This document shows, piece after piece, positions 11,703 to 21,364 of a stretch of 64,000 bases of DNA. The translations under genes and the position numbers were made by a program. Within the stretch, counting starts at the first letter, position 1. Each line of letters begins with the position of its first letter. This DNA comes from Lepiota brunneoincarnata (Eukaryota; Basidiomycota; Agaricomycetes; Agaricales; Agaricaceae). The stretch lies in contig JAEBUN010000009.1 of NCBI GenBank assembly GCA_023014365.1, positions 1,364,001 through 1,428,000 on the forward strand, given 5' to 3'. The notes below the pieces were generated by a model. That model did no database searches. It was given only the letters and a program-made list of their open reading frames with translations, and was not told the DNA's origin.

Positions 11703-13029
11703 TCAGCTGTCCACAGCACATCCATAAATTTCCTTTGCGACTCTCCTCCAGTTTTCCTTGTCGATAGCAAATTCCTGTGCATAATCAACTTCGAGGTGAT
11801 GCAAGCGTTTTCCAACGATGACGAGACTGTGCAGGGGCTGGCCAAATATCTCGGGAGATTGGGTGGAGAGTTCTGTGAGTGTGCCTGCGACGATGCGTTG
11901 AGTGTCTTCGCTGCCACCGACGCGGGAAAGTGCGATGGCGAGGGTGTTGTCTGGGGAGAGGGTGCCGGACTGGCGGGATTTTTCGACTTCGATGAGTTGA
12001 GAGACTGCGAGGGGGATGGACATGTATCGCGGTGGTTCGTAGATTTTTCGACCCCTTAAGGAAGGAGAGAGGTAAGCTATGGCTTGAGAAGGAATGAAAA
12101 GAAGGGTACCTACCGTGCCAAGTTTTCTTCGCTCTGCTCTTTGACTTTTATGTCGAGCAAGACAAGGGTGTGCATACCTAGGTCGGCATTCTCTTTAATG
12201 CGGTCGTAGAAGCTGTCTGGTTTCCAATTTTGGGTGAAGAAGACGAGGGAGACGGTTTGGCCGAAATTATAAAGCTGGAGACCGCATGCGCCGACGGCAT
12301 TGATGATGGACGCATTGTGGATGACCCGAACGGGGATGTTGAGTACGCGAGCACGCAGGATGATGTCCGTGTGTGTAGTTGCGCTGAGGTTCATGATTAT
12401 TACCCAGGTGGAGTTAGCCGGTCGATCATGCGCCATGTCCGAGGTTTTAGATTTCATTGTCGTGAGAACGTGCATGCAAAAATGAGGCGCATGTGTATGC
12501 AATGGTTGCGGCAGAAGATAGCCGTGTGATATGGGGACATGACAAAGCACGAAGAGAGGTGACATGAGAGAGAAGTTGATCATGGATCCATGGAGACATG
12601 TCATGATTCATTGTCAGTGATTACTATCACCAGTATCATTTGCTGAAGAGAGGGATGACTCACCCAAAGGGGTCACCTACAACGAGGAGCGAGACATCCT
12701 CCTTGTCGGCGTTGTGGAGAATGTCATTCGCTTTGAGTCTCAACCATGTCGCGATCTGCGAGGATGATGGGCTTTTCGTAGAGAGCTTCCTTTTGAATGG
12801 TATATGATGCGGGGCTGGGAAAGGGATACGGGTGTGACGGACCAGACGCTCCTTCTGGACCATCAAAATGCTTGTGTATGCTTCGAGGTAGATTCTACTC
12901 GAGGTCTTTATGGCCTGGGTTGTGTGATAAGAGGGTCTGGTTTGGTATCAGAGATGTTGCTACTACCTCTAACCCGCGCAGGGTGATATCCTTTTCGTCT
13001 GAAAGTCCAAGGCCGATGAGGAAGAACAT
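11703..13029 (-). CDS. DPH5: diphthine methyl ester synthase
   Basis: An S-adenosylmethionine-dependent methyltransferase of diphthamide biosynthesis, which tetramethylates the modified histidine of elongation factor 2 in the cytosol. Minus-strand exons: 13029-12967, 12914-12843, 12789-12664, 12383-12114, 12054-11703; 293 residues after removing one extra base, the usual length. Visible signatures: start [16 protein letters not shown], the SAM-binding VVGDPFGATTHTD, the HNASI segment, [13 protein letters not shown], the [13 protein letters not shown] stretch, and HHLEVDY near the end. An extra A (plus-strand T at 12727-12728) shifts the frame just after VETQS. The third intron is unusually long (12384-12663, 280 nt). 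Its 3' end faces the AsnRS 3' end, about 300 bp apart. Confidence 0.94.
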
Positions 13030-13184
13030 GGAAGGAGTTGAAGGATGGATTAGATAAGAACCAAAAATAGTTATTTTCGGATCACGCAGAGTGACTTCGG
13101 TCAGCTCGGACTGATCGCAATTCGCTTCTTGTCCTCCTCCCTCAAAAGCCAATGTGAGTACTTTCGCTCTTTCGCTTACACCCC

Positions 13185-15261
13185 ATGCGACGCTACTCAC
13201 CCTCCTTCTATAGGACTCCCCTCGTCACAGACGACCTGCCCCTCGACATCCTCCCTCTCATTATCGATGGCCTCAGCTCCAGACAAGACTACCTCGTATG
13301 CACACTCGTCAACAGGACGTTCAACAGGATTTCAACGCCGCTCCTCTACCGTGAACTCAACTCGAGAGCGATACCCAAGGTGATTTCTCTCATCCCATCT
13401 CCTGGCACTTGGTTGCACCTCGTGGGGTTCGATGAGCCTGTTGGGTTTAGCCTCGACTCGCGCCAGTCATCACGAGACATTCTTTATGGCTCGATCTAGT
13501 CTTGATCAGTCTGGTGGTTCTTGAACTTCATGTGCGACCACTCGAATGGGTCAGAGACGCTCGTCCCCGAGTTGTCTGCGGGCGCGCTCTGGGTGTGCGG
13601 ACTGATTTGCCTTTTGACATTACGGCATCTCAGAACGTGAACATGACTAATCGCGATTGGACAGTCCCCATTGCATCACCCTGCCGCAACCCTCTTGAAG
13701 CGTCCCGAGCTTGCCAAGTATGTCCGTCATATTACCGAAACAGGTCAGCGTTCCATCGTCCCTGAAGAGAGCTTGATACTGATGTTTCTGGCCAGGCTCT
13801 GTGCACAGAAGTCTTCGCGCGCGATTTCCAGCAATGATAGACGATGTACTCAGCGCTCTTGCACTCTGTACAAAATTGACCTCGTTTGCTTGGATCGATG
13901 ACTCTCTTACCACTGGTGACACCCTTCTCGCCCTCATTCAAGTCATTCGCAAGCAAAAATTCCCTCTGCGCGAACTCACCATCCGTACCCATAGCGATCT
14001 CGGCCCAGAGATCTGGAGTCAGCTCAACACCCTGACAGGTCTTTGCAGTATCAGCCTTTGGTGCATGGAAGGTCCGCCAAGAGTCCTGCAAGGATGGAGC
14101 GAGCCTCTCGGCCCAACTCTCACTCATCTGGAGCTAGGAGTCAGTGTATTTCCTTGTCCTCCGTCCGAATGTACGTCCTAAGCACCTCTCTCCCTCCACT
14201 TGTTTCCTTTCTTTCTTTCTTTCTTTCTTCTTTTTTTCTATATGTTTGTTTACGCACTAGCGCTGCGCCGGCGTCCCACCGACCATCCTCGTAACAGTTC
14301 TCTCGCACCTCCCCCTACTCACAAGCCTTCGCCTCAAAGGCGCACCAGCGACCTCGATACCTACAATCCTCACCTGCCTCCCTAACCTCAAAATTCTCGA
14401 CACCGAATATCTCCCCTCGTTTCGCAAAGTTGAAGCCCCACCTGCGGACCAAATGCCCACTCTCTCCACACTCACCGTACGCACCAACACGGTCGATAAC
14501 CTCGGTCCAGGCAAGTTGTGGTCCTGGATCAAAAATATACTGCCTAATGGTGGGCTCGAAAAGTTCAAGCTACACGCGTTTACAATGAATAACACGAGGT
14601 ATGTGGATGCTGCCGGACCGGGGGTGTCGGGCGGGAGTGGGACGATGGTCCCTAGGATGTTTTTGTTGGATCTCGCACGAGTGCATGGGGAGTCTTTGAG
14701 GGAATTTGATATTGGGGACTGTCGAGCTTACAATGAGTGATGTAAGGTGTTTAAACACCTATTTCACGCGGTTGGAGGTCTTGGCTTGCGCGGTTGCTGT
14801 TCCGGATGTGGTATGTACTTGGTGTTGTGATCTTATTTGGTAACATTCGTGACATTTTGTTTTTTACAGACGGCGATCCACCTGATGGTCTCGGGTGCAC
14901 AAAATTTACATACGCTCAAGTTTGGCGTACACTGGATACCATACGATACTCACCCGGGTAGCATGGCTCAGATTGATGATGACTTGACTCCGCAGAATAT
15001 CCCACTAACCTCTCGTCGGCGGGGAACCACGTTCACTCTTCGGGAAGCCATTGACATGATGCGCACTTCAGAGAATCCGAAACTGAGGGTTATTGAGATA
15101 GGAGGGAAACAGTTTGTTGTGAGTGTTTCGTGTCGTCTGTCTTTGGCTGAGGCTAAATCCTTATGAAGGGGAGATGGGTGCTTGTAGAAGGGGAAGATGG
15201 AAGAGGTATGCCCAAGTTTGAGGTGTTTGCGGATATGGCGGAGGATAAATGGAATACATAA
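13185..15261 (+). CDS. F-box/LRR-type protein
   Basis: F-box near the N-terminus (LPLDILPLIIDGLSSRQD, then LVNRTFNRISTPLLYREL), expected to bind Skp1 and present targets to an SCF ubiquitin ligase. It is followed by degenerate leucine-rich repeats: LALCTKLTSFAWID, LRELTIRTHSDLG, LTHLELGRCAGVPP, LPLLTSLRLKGAP, PNLKILDTEY, LEVLACAVAV. Well-supported 3' exons: to 13743, 13796-14139, 14261-14810, 14870-15118, 15169-15261. The stretch 13380-13662 between the F-box exon and the exon reading HHPAATLLKRPEL is not resolved and may hold one more exon. One extra G in 14714-14717 shifts the frame just after REFDIG. It is divergent from DPH5, with only about 155 bp between start codons. Substrate unknown. 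Confidence 0.82.
14201..14240. repeat. TTTC microsatellite inside an intron
   Basis: About ten TTTC/TTTT-type units inside the 121-nt intron 14140-14260 of the F-box gene. It explains why this intron is twice the local norm. Confidence 0.8.
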
Positions 15262-15659
15262 GTTACACGAAGCTGCTGCTAGCGTCGCGGGTCCATGGAT
15301 TTGGGTCCAGATTTTTTTTTTCTTGTCCCGTCTCGGTATAGGTTGTTGTCTGCGGAAAACGCGTACGGTTTTCTTAGTTGAACCGTTGTGGTCCTGATCG
15401 CTTGGAGAATCTTTGTATATATATATAATTCGGCACTGACATTCAGGCGCCGGTTTCTACCGTTAGTTTGATAGGTGAATAGCTGTTACCTGCAAAACCA
15501 CACGCAACTCATGCTGCGTCGAGAAGCTCGAGTCTGAATTACATTGTTAGGCTGGACCCTATAGGTTTTGCCGCTTCCCGGGAGATGTCTTGTGTAGCGA
15601 TTTAAGTAGAATTGATGAGCTAAATGAGAGGGTAACAAAAAGCGACGGTAATGAGCAAG

Positions 15660-16230
15660 CTACCTAGGGCATACCTTGGATATTGTATGAAGGTTCGCAA
15701 GTTCGAGAGGGGAGGCAAGCGTCGTTGAGCTGGGTCAAGGCGAGGGAGAGATTGCGACCAGTCTTTCGAGATAGAGAGTAATTATTTTTCACTGGAGGAC
15801 GAATCCTCCCCCTTCTACATTAAATACGGTAAAGAAATAAATACTACGTTATTCGTCGGTTATCAGAGAAGACAGCGAACGTACACGAAAAGGAGCGAAA
15901 TTGTATAACTACGAGAGGCCGTGTAAGTGACACAAAATGTAGCGAAGACAGATTTTCGTGAAACAGGAACCTGGAGAAAAACTTACAAGTACGCTAGGAA
16001 GGAAAAGGTAGCTAGAAGGAAGGAGAGGGAACGGCTGTACTAAAGGTGTAGAAAAACTTTAAGGAATGAAGAAAAATTTTACATATATTTCAACGGGAGG
16101 GGAATTATCTGAAGACCGAGGGTACGCGTGGCCCAGGGTCGTCGCTCCGTCCCGTCGTTCGTCATCTGAGTCCGACGCTCGTCCTCTTCCGTATCGTTTC
16201 CACGCGTAGCCAGGAGGCTACTCCCACAAT
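15660..16230. mobile_element. possible solo-LTR-like insertion in repeat unit 1
   Basis: An A- and GAA-rich stretch absent from the corresponding place in unit 2. It ends close to a small hairpin (GTAGCC-AGGA-GGCTAC near 16207) immediately before unit homology resumes at GGTACATGG. Similar A-rich DNA ending in a short hairpin with CGTAGC or CTACCC occurs near 32,340 and 61,970. No coding sequence, and I could not define terminal TG/CA or a target duplication with certainty. Confidence 0.3.
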
Positions 16231-17268
16231 ATGGTACATGGAAAACGAAATTGAATGGTATAAACAGGCGTAGGGAATTTTAATACGCACATACTAGAAG
16301 CTGGAATGGAATAAGAGCTGCTGCAGATGGTGTTCAGTCGATCAAGGTCAAATTTTCCGCTCTATGATCGATAACAATTGAAGGATGAGATAATTACTCC
16401 AACCCTCGCTACGGTGAGCAGCGCCTAAAACGACAGGATCATCATTAGCTGCAGTGCCCCTTTTTTCCTGCCTACGGGACTCTGTTACTCGACATGCACA
16501 CGCCCAGTCTAGTGTGCATGGCAGACTTCCACTCAACAAGACCGTTGTTGGGGAACTTGCTAACCACCATAATTTGTGTAATTGCGAGCTACGAGATTAG
16601 ATTACTTATGCACAATTCAAGTTCAATTCTCTATAATCGCCTGTAGTCGTTGGAGTGGCGTTAGTGCTGAACCCACTCGTGCAGCATCCCTTTCCTCTCC
16701 CACCGCCAGGCGAGACATAGAAAGCAACGGATTCGCCAACACCTCTTTTCCTTGCAGATGTAGGCTTGACGGCCAGCCACGCACTGTCCTTCATGTTGTC
16801 CCGCCCTCCACGCACACCTGTGCAGGTGATGATGCCACTGGCAGAGTAGGACAGCATCGCGATGAGGTCCTCCCGCCCATCGCAAGCCAGTCCTCCCCCC
16901 CCCCCAGGTCATCCCTTGCCAGGAAATCCCTTGAGGTATTTGCCCGTCATATCTTCCCCTTATCACGCATTCCATCACCCTGCCGTTCGTATATCATATA
17001 TGAATAAGGCAAACTAATATACATTTCTCTTTTTCTCTTGCGTGGGGTTGGGCGAGCATAGCAAAGAAACTCGAAATAAGGTGAATGGCTTGGCACCAAA
17101 AATTGAGGCAAATTCTGCAAGCTTAGGCCTGTCTAGAATTACTAATGAGAGGTAACATGACCACGCGAATGACAGTTGTATGTCGTGAATGGAGTTCGGA
17201 TTTAGTACATGTAGTGCTGTGTTGAGAAGTTCAGGCTGGAAGATGCACCGGAAAGAATTCGTACCAGT

Positions 17269-17529
17269 CTAAACAGCCTTAGCCTTCTTACGCTTCTTAT
17301 GCTCCTTACGCTTCTTAATACCACAGGATATATATCGCGTCTCCTTCGTCTTTGGGTCGGGTTTCCCAACATTGCCATGACAAGGCTTGATATTCGAGAC
17401 GAAAGTTTGCTCGTGCCTGGCGTTTTCCAGGCCCTCGCAATGCCAGGAGTGCTCCATGCACAACGGTCCCCTTCTGCAAGAGTTGTACCAGCAGTTGTGC
17501 CTGTGTTTCGTCGGGCTGGTGCCATGCAT
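17269..17529 (-). CDS. small Lys/Cys-rich protein, repeat copy A
   Basis: An 86-residue ORF starting MHGTSPTK. It carries the pattern C-W-x(2)-S-C-x(5)-C-x(6)-C, then a further Cys after a Val/Ile stretch (IKPCHGN) and ISCGIKKRK, ending in a very basic Lys/Arg tail. The start ATG is equivalent in all three repeat copies. It lies downstream of a probable spliced 5' leader: a donor gtgagtagtg at 17632 and an acceptor at 17554, giving a 79-nt intron, with a TATAAAA element about 60 nt further upstream. The spliced leader of this copy has no ATG where copy B has one, so the exon-2 ATG is the only common start. No family recognised; not obviously secreted. Confidence 0.5.
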   Translation of the reverse strand: MHGTSPTKHRHNCWYNSCRRGPLCMEHSWHCEGLENARHEQTFVSNIKPCHGNVGKPDPKTKETRYISCGIKKRKEHKKRKKAKAV

Positions 17530-17553
17530 GGTCGTTGTTGCGCAGCGACGACT

Positions 17554-17700
17554 CTGTAGCGATTCAGGTGGGATCGGTAATTTAAATGAGAGCATAACCA
17601 TAATGAGCGGGTCATCTGTGAACACTACTCACCTCGTTTATGTGGAAAACAGAACTGTGTGTGTGTGCAAACCGCGAGTATAGAAACCTTTTATACTAGT
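17554..17700 (-). promoter_or_regulatory. TATA box and leader intron of copy A
   Basis: On the minus strand TATAAAAGG (about 17686-17695) is followed by a leader ending ATAAACGAG and a strong donor gtgagt at 17632; the intron ends at 17554. The same arrangement is found in copy B (about 20,740-20,880), and the leader and donor but not the TATA are found in copy C. Confidence 0.5.
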
Positions 17701-19854
17701 AGTAATGCCCCAATGACATGGGGAAAGGGAGGAAATTGGGTGACTATTCGCAGGCAGTCCGAGAAAATACGAATGGACCAGAGGTAGATCGGCGCCACTT
17801 AGGCAAACCTCCCAACCAACCCTTTCTCAATTGCAACGCTTGCCTCCTTCGGGCGTGTGCCACTGTGTGTCACGCTTGATTAGGGAAAGGGGGAGTCAGA
17901 GTAGCCAGTTTTGGGGATCCGGTCAAGCATGCTTGACCTTTCCCAAGATCGATGTCTGATCGCCCCTTTGGACATTTCAGTCAAGCCTTCAATCCTTTGT
18001 CCACCACCGTTTGGAATGGGATCCGATATTTTTACTGTTTGTGTTTACTTAGAGAATACACGTTACGAGTGGAAGGCTTCTCAGGATAAGTTAAGGAGGT
18101 GGGAGCAGCCTACACTGGATGAGGGAAAGTGGGCGAGGCAGGGGTGGTTGGCACACAAGTTATGTAATTAAATTATTATTAACATGGGTTCTGAACGAGA
18201 GTCAAGACCTTTCAAGCTATGGGAATCGGAACAAACTTGGATTTTGACAACTTCTGAGCTCCGAGATTTGTGCAGATCTCCTACGGGAAGTCATTCACCA
18301 CTGCTGGCGATTTTTCAACGATCCATCAGGGATGATACCTGTAGATTGAGGAGTCGTGGAATGGCACAAGACGGTACAGTACATCCGAGACCATCTACTC
18401 ACAATCATTTGCAAACAATAGGCTTATGATGATTATAGGTAGACATTAACGAGTTGGCGAAATCTCAGATCAGACTGGATTAAGACTAGGGTGATGACGA
18501 GGGCCGCTGATACATCAGGGATCCTTTGGGCCCCTGTGGGTCACCGACCGATAGGGATTCGTAAACAAACTCTACGGTCCCTAGAATAAATCTCATGTTT
18601 TATTGAGCTAAATGAGAGGGTAACAAAGGCAGGTACGGTATATGGCAAACAAAATTGAATGGTATGTAGGGACATATGTAAATACTAGAAGCTGGAATGG
18701 AGGCAGAGCTGCCGCAGGTGACTCTCAATCAGTCAAGATCACTTTCCCCCACTCTATGGTCCGGCAACAATTGAAGCATGATGATTACTCCATTCCGTGT
18801 TACGATGACCAGCTCCTAAAGTGACAGGGTCATCATTAGCGGCAGTGCTACGAGACTCGATTACTCAACATGCACATGCGCATGGCATTGGTTCAATCCC
18901 AAGATGCTTAAGTAAGGATCTGTCAGTGCTGTGCCATAATCATGTCATGTTGCTCCCGAGACTAGTAGTAAATGCAGACAAACTCATTGTAGCTGTGAGC
19001 ATCAACTTGACTAAATGCTTGATGCGCATCAAAGCTGGGATGCGCCTTCATCAGCTTTTCCCACTTCATGAAGGTGACATGACTTTATAAATGGCACAAC
19101 ACTGGATCACAGACAGACAGACAGACGAAAAAGCCGTGGTGTAAAGGACTACACAGTGGGCCAGCCTCTCATCAGGCACTGTGCTGTGAATCCAGGCCCT
19201 ATTCTACCTACCCCCGGAGGCACCCCGCCGCACTAGCCAGTCCTCAGATCAATTAATATATATTGATTCACCACAGCCACCCTAAGTTAGGTAGTCTTAT
19301 TCTGTCGCTACTCGAGCCGCCCTCTGATGAGCCCCTTTGCAAGGGCGAAGCCCGCATAAGTCCCCCCATCTGCTCCCACTCAACGAGACTGCTGTCGGGG
19401 GGCTTGCTGACTACCATGATTTCTGTAATTGTGAGCCACGAAATTAGATTATTTACGCATAATTTAGCAATCATCTGTAGTCGCTGTAGCGACATTGGTG
19501 CTGAACCCACTTGTCCACATCTCTTTCCTCTCCCACTGCCAGGTCACGAGACATAGGAAGCGACGACTTTAACGAGGGAGAGGGAGCGCAGTATAAACAA
19601 TCGATAGTCGAGACCTACAATCCACAATATGAGGCTATAAGTACATTAAATAGTATATACTAGCTATATCTTTACTCACCTAAAGTCCACGACACGAGGC
19701 TGGACTTCATGACAGTATTACAAAGGGGTAGGAGGACGGATGGGGTGAGGAGAGGGATGAAACCTTCAAGATGAGCACCTTTTGACTCACTATCTCCAAT
19801 CTCCTCATACTATATATCAATGGGTCGCCATCCAAGGTGTCTGGGAGTCTGCGA

Positions 19855-19954
19855 GACATCCCGACGTCAATCCTCAACACCCCCACTCGTCGGGATGTCG
19901 ATTAAGCCTAAGTGATCCTGACGAGTGGGAGTGTTGAGGATTGACTGTCGGGAT
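19855..19954. repeat. near-perfect inverted repeat (hairpin)
   Basis: Arms 19858-19891 and 19920-19954 are reverse complements with one gap and one mismatch (about 34 bp stem, 28-nt loop). The 5' arm can also pair with the loop through GACATCCCGACG (19855-19866) and CGTCGGGATGTC (19889-19900), so two alternative cruciforms exist. Only the 3' arm is present in unit 3 (about 22,330-22,355). It may be a small MITE-like element or a transcribed hairpin. Confidence 0.75.
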
Positions 19955-20491
19955 TTAACAGGCTTCGCCGACACCTCTCTTCCTTGCAGACGTGGCTTGA
20001 CGGCCAGCCACACACCTCCTTCATTTTATCTCACTCTCCATGCCCACCTGTGCAAGTCGTGATGCCACTGACAGAGCAGGACAGCATCGCGACAAGGCCC
20101 TCCCACCCATCGCAGCCAGCCCTCCCCCCCAGGTCACCCCTTGCCAGGAAATCCCTTGAGGCACTTGCCCACCATATCTTCCCCTTGTCACACACTCCAT
20201 CACCCTGCCGTTCGTATATCATATATGAATAAGGCAAACTAATATGCATTTCCCTTTTTCTCTTGCGTGAAATTGGGTGAGCATAGCAAAGAACTCGAAA
20301 TAAGGTGAATGGCTTGGCACCAAAAATTGAAGTAAATTCCGCTACTTAGGCCTGTCTAGAATTACTAATGAGAGGTAACATGATGGTGCGAACGACAGTT
20401 GTATGTCGTGAATGGAGTTCGAATTTAACATATGTAGTGCTGTGTTGAGAAGTTCAGGCTGGAAGATGCACCGGAAAGAATTCATACCAGC

Positions 20492-20710
20492 CTAGTTAGT
20501 CTTCTCAAGACCACACTCTGTTAGTACCCTCTTTTTTTTCTTATTTGGGTCATTTTTCCCAATCAAGTGGGTACAACACCGGTCAGTCCGGACGGGAACC
20601 GCTTCGTGCTTGGCGCCCTCTCGGCCATTGCAAGTCCAGATGTGCTTCGGGCAGTTCACTCCTTTTTTGCAGTTGTGGTTCCAACATCTGTTTGCGCTTG
20701 CTCTCCCCAT
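20492..20710 (-). CDS. small Lys/Cys-rich protein, repeat copy B
   Basis: A 72-residue ORF starting MGRASANR. It shows the family pattern C-W-N-x-N-C-x(5)-C-x(6)-C, a later RCCTH in place of the single Cys of the other copies, and TECG near the C-terminus. It is Lys/Arg-rich, with a run of Lys before the last Cys. Upstream on the minus strand is the conserved leader (TATAAA close to 20,875, donor gtgagt near 20,812, acceptor near 20,740). An upstream ATG in this leader would also read into the intron donor. Reading phase between leader and ORF differs from copy A, which favours the leader being untranslated. Function unknown. Confidence 0.5.
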   Translation of the reverse strand: MGRASANRCWNHNCKKGVNCPKHIWTCNGREGAKHEAVPVRTDRCCTHLIGKNDPNKKKKRVLTECGLEKTN

Positions 20711-21364
20711 TGAGCTGTGTGCAGTGATGACTCTATAGCTTTTGGGTGGGATCTGTAATCTAAATGAGAGCATAACCAATAATAAGCGGGTCATCTGTGT
20801 ACACTACTCACCTCGTTTATGTGAGAAGCAGAATTGTATGTGTGTGCAAACCACGAGTATAGAAACATTTTATAGTAGTAGTAATACCCCAATGGCGTGG
20901 GAGAAAAAGGAGAAAAAGGAAACCAGGTGGCCGCCCACAGAAAATTTGAAAGGATGAATGGACCTAAGGTAGATGGCACCACCCAGTTGCCCCAAAACAC
21001 TTGCCTCTTTCTGGTGTGTGCCACTGTGTGTCACGCTTGATTCGGAACAGGAAATCATGGTAAATAATGTTTCAAGCCATGGGAATCGGAACAGAAATTT
21101 CAACAACTTCTGAGCTCCTAGATTTGTTCAGATCTCTTATGGGAAGCCATCCACCACTGTAGGCGATTTTCAACGATCCATCAGGGATGATACCCATAGA
21201 TTGAACATCCGAGATCATCTACTCACAATTGTTTGCAAACAATAGGCGTCTGATGATGACTAGGTTGATGAAGAGGGTCGTCATGTGACCCTGAGGGGGG
21301 GGTTGTGTGTCACCAACCGACGGGGATTCATAAACAAACTCTACGGTCTCTAGAGTATATAAAT

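Larger units (their letters stand above)
15540..18590. repeat. tandem direct repeat, unit 1 (about 3.05 kb)
   Basis: First of three head-to-tail units recognised by the same ordered landmarks: GAGCTAAATGAGAGGGTAAC (about 15618), ACTAGAAGCTGGAATGG (about 16297), a block ending CGTATATCATATATGAA (about 16988), the mini-gene near 17269-17529, the block GCTATGGGAATCGGAAC (about 18215), and GATTCGTAAACAAACTC (about 18557). Unit 1 is longer than the others because roughly 570 bases (15,660-16,230) are present here and missing from unit 2. Unit edges are approximate. Confidence 0.8.

Noticed and set aside
17202..17615. 137-codon minus-strand Arg/Ser-rich frame overlapping mini-gene A
   Set aside because: It is not preserved in copies B and C, whereas the Cys-rich frame is.
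18880..18905. TGGTTCAATCCC resembling a tRNA T loop
   Set aside because: The loop is one base short and no D arm or acceptor stem is present.
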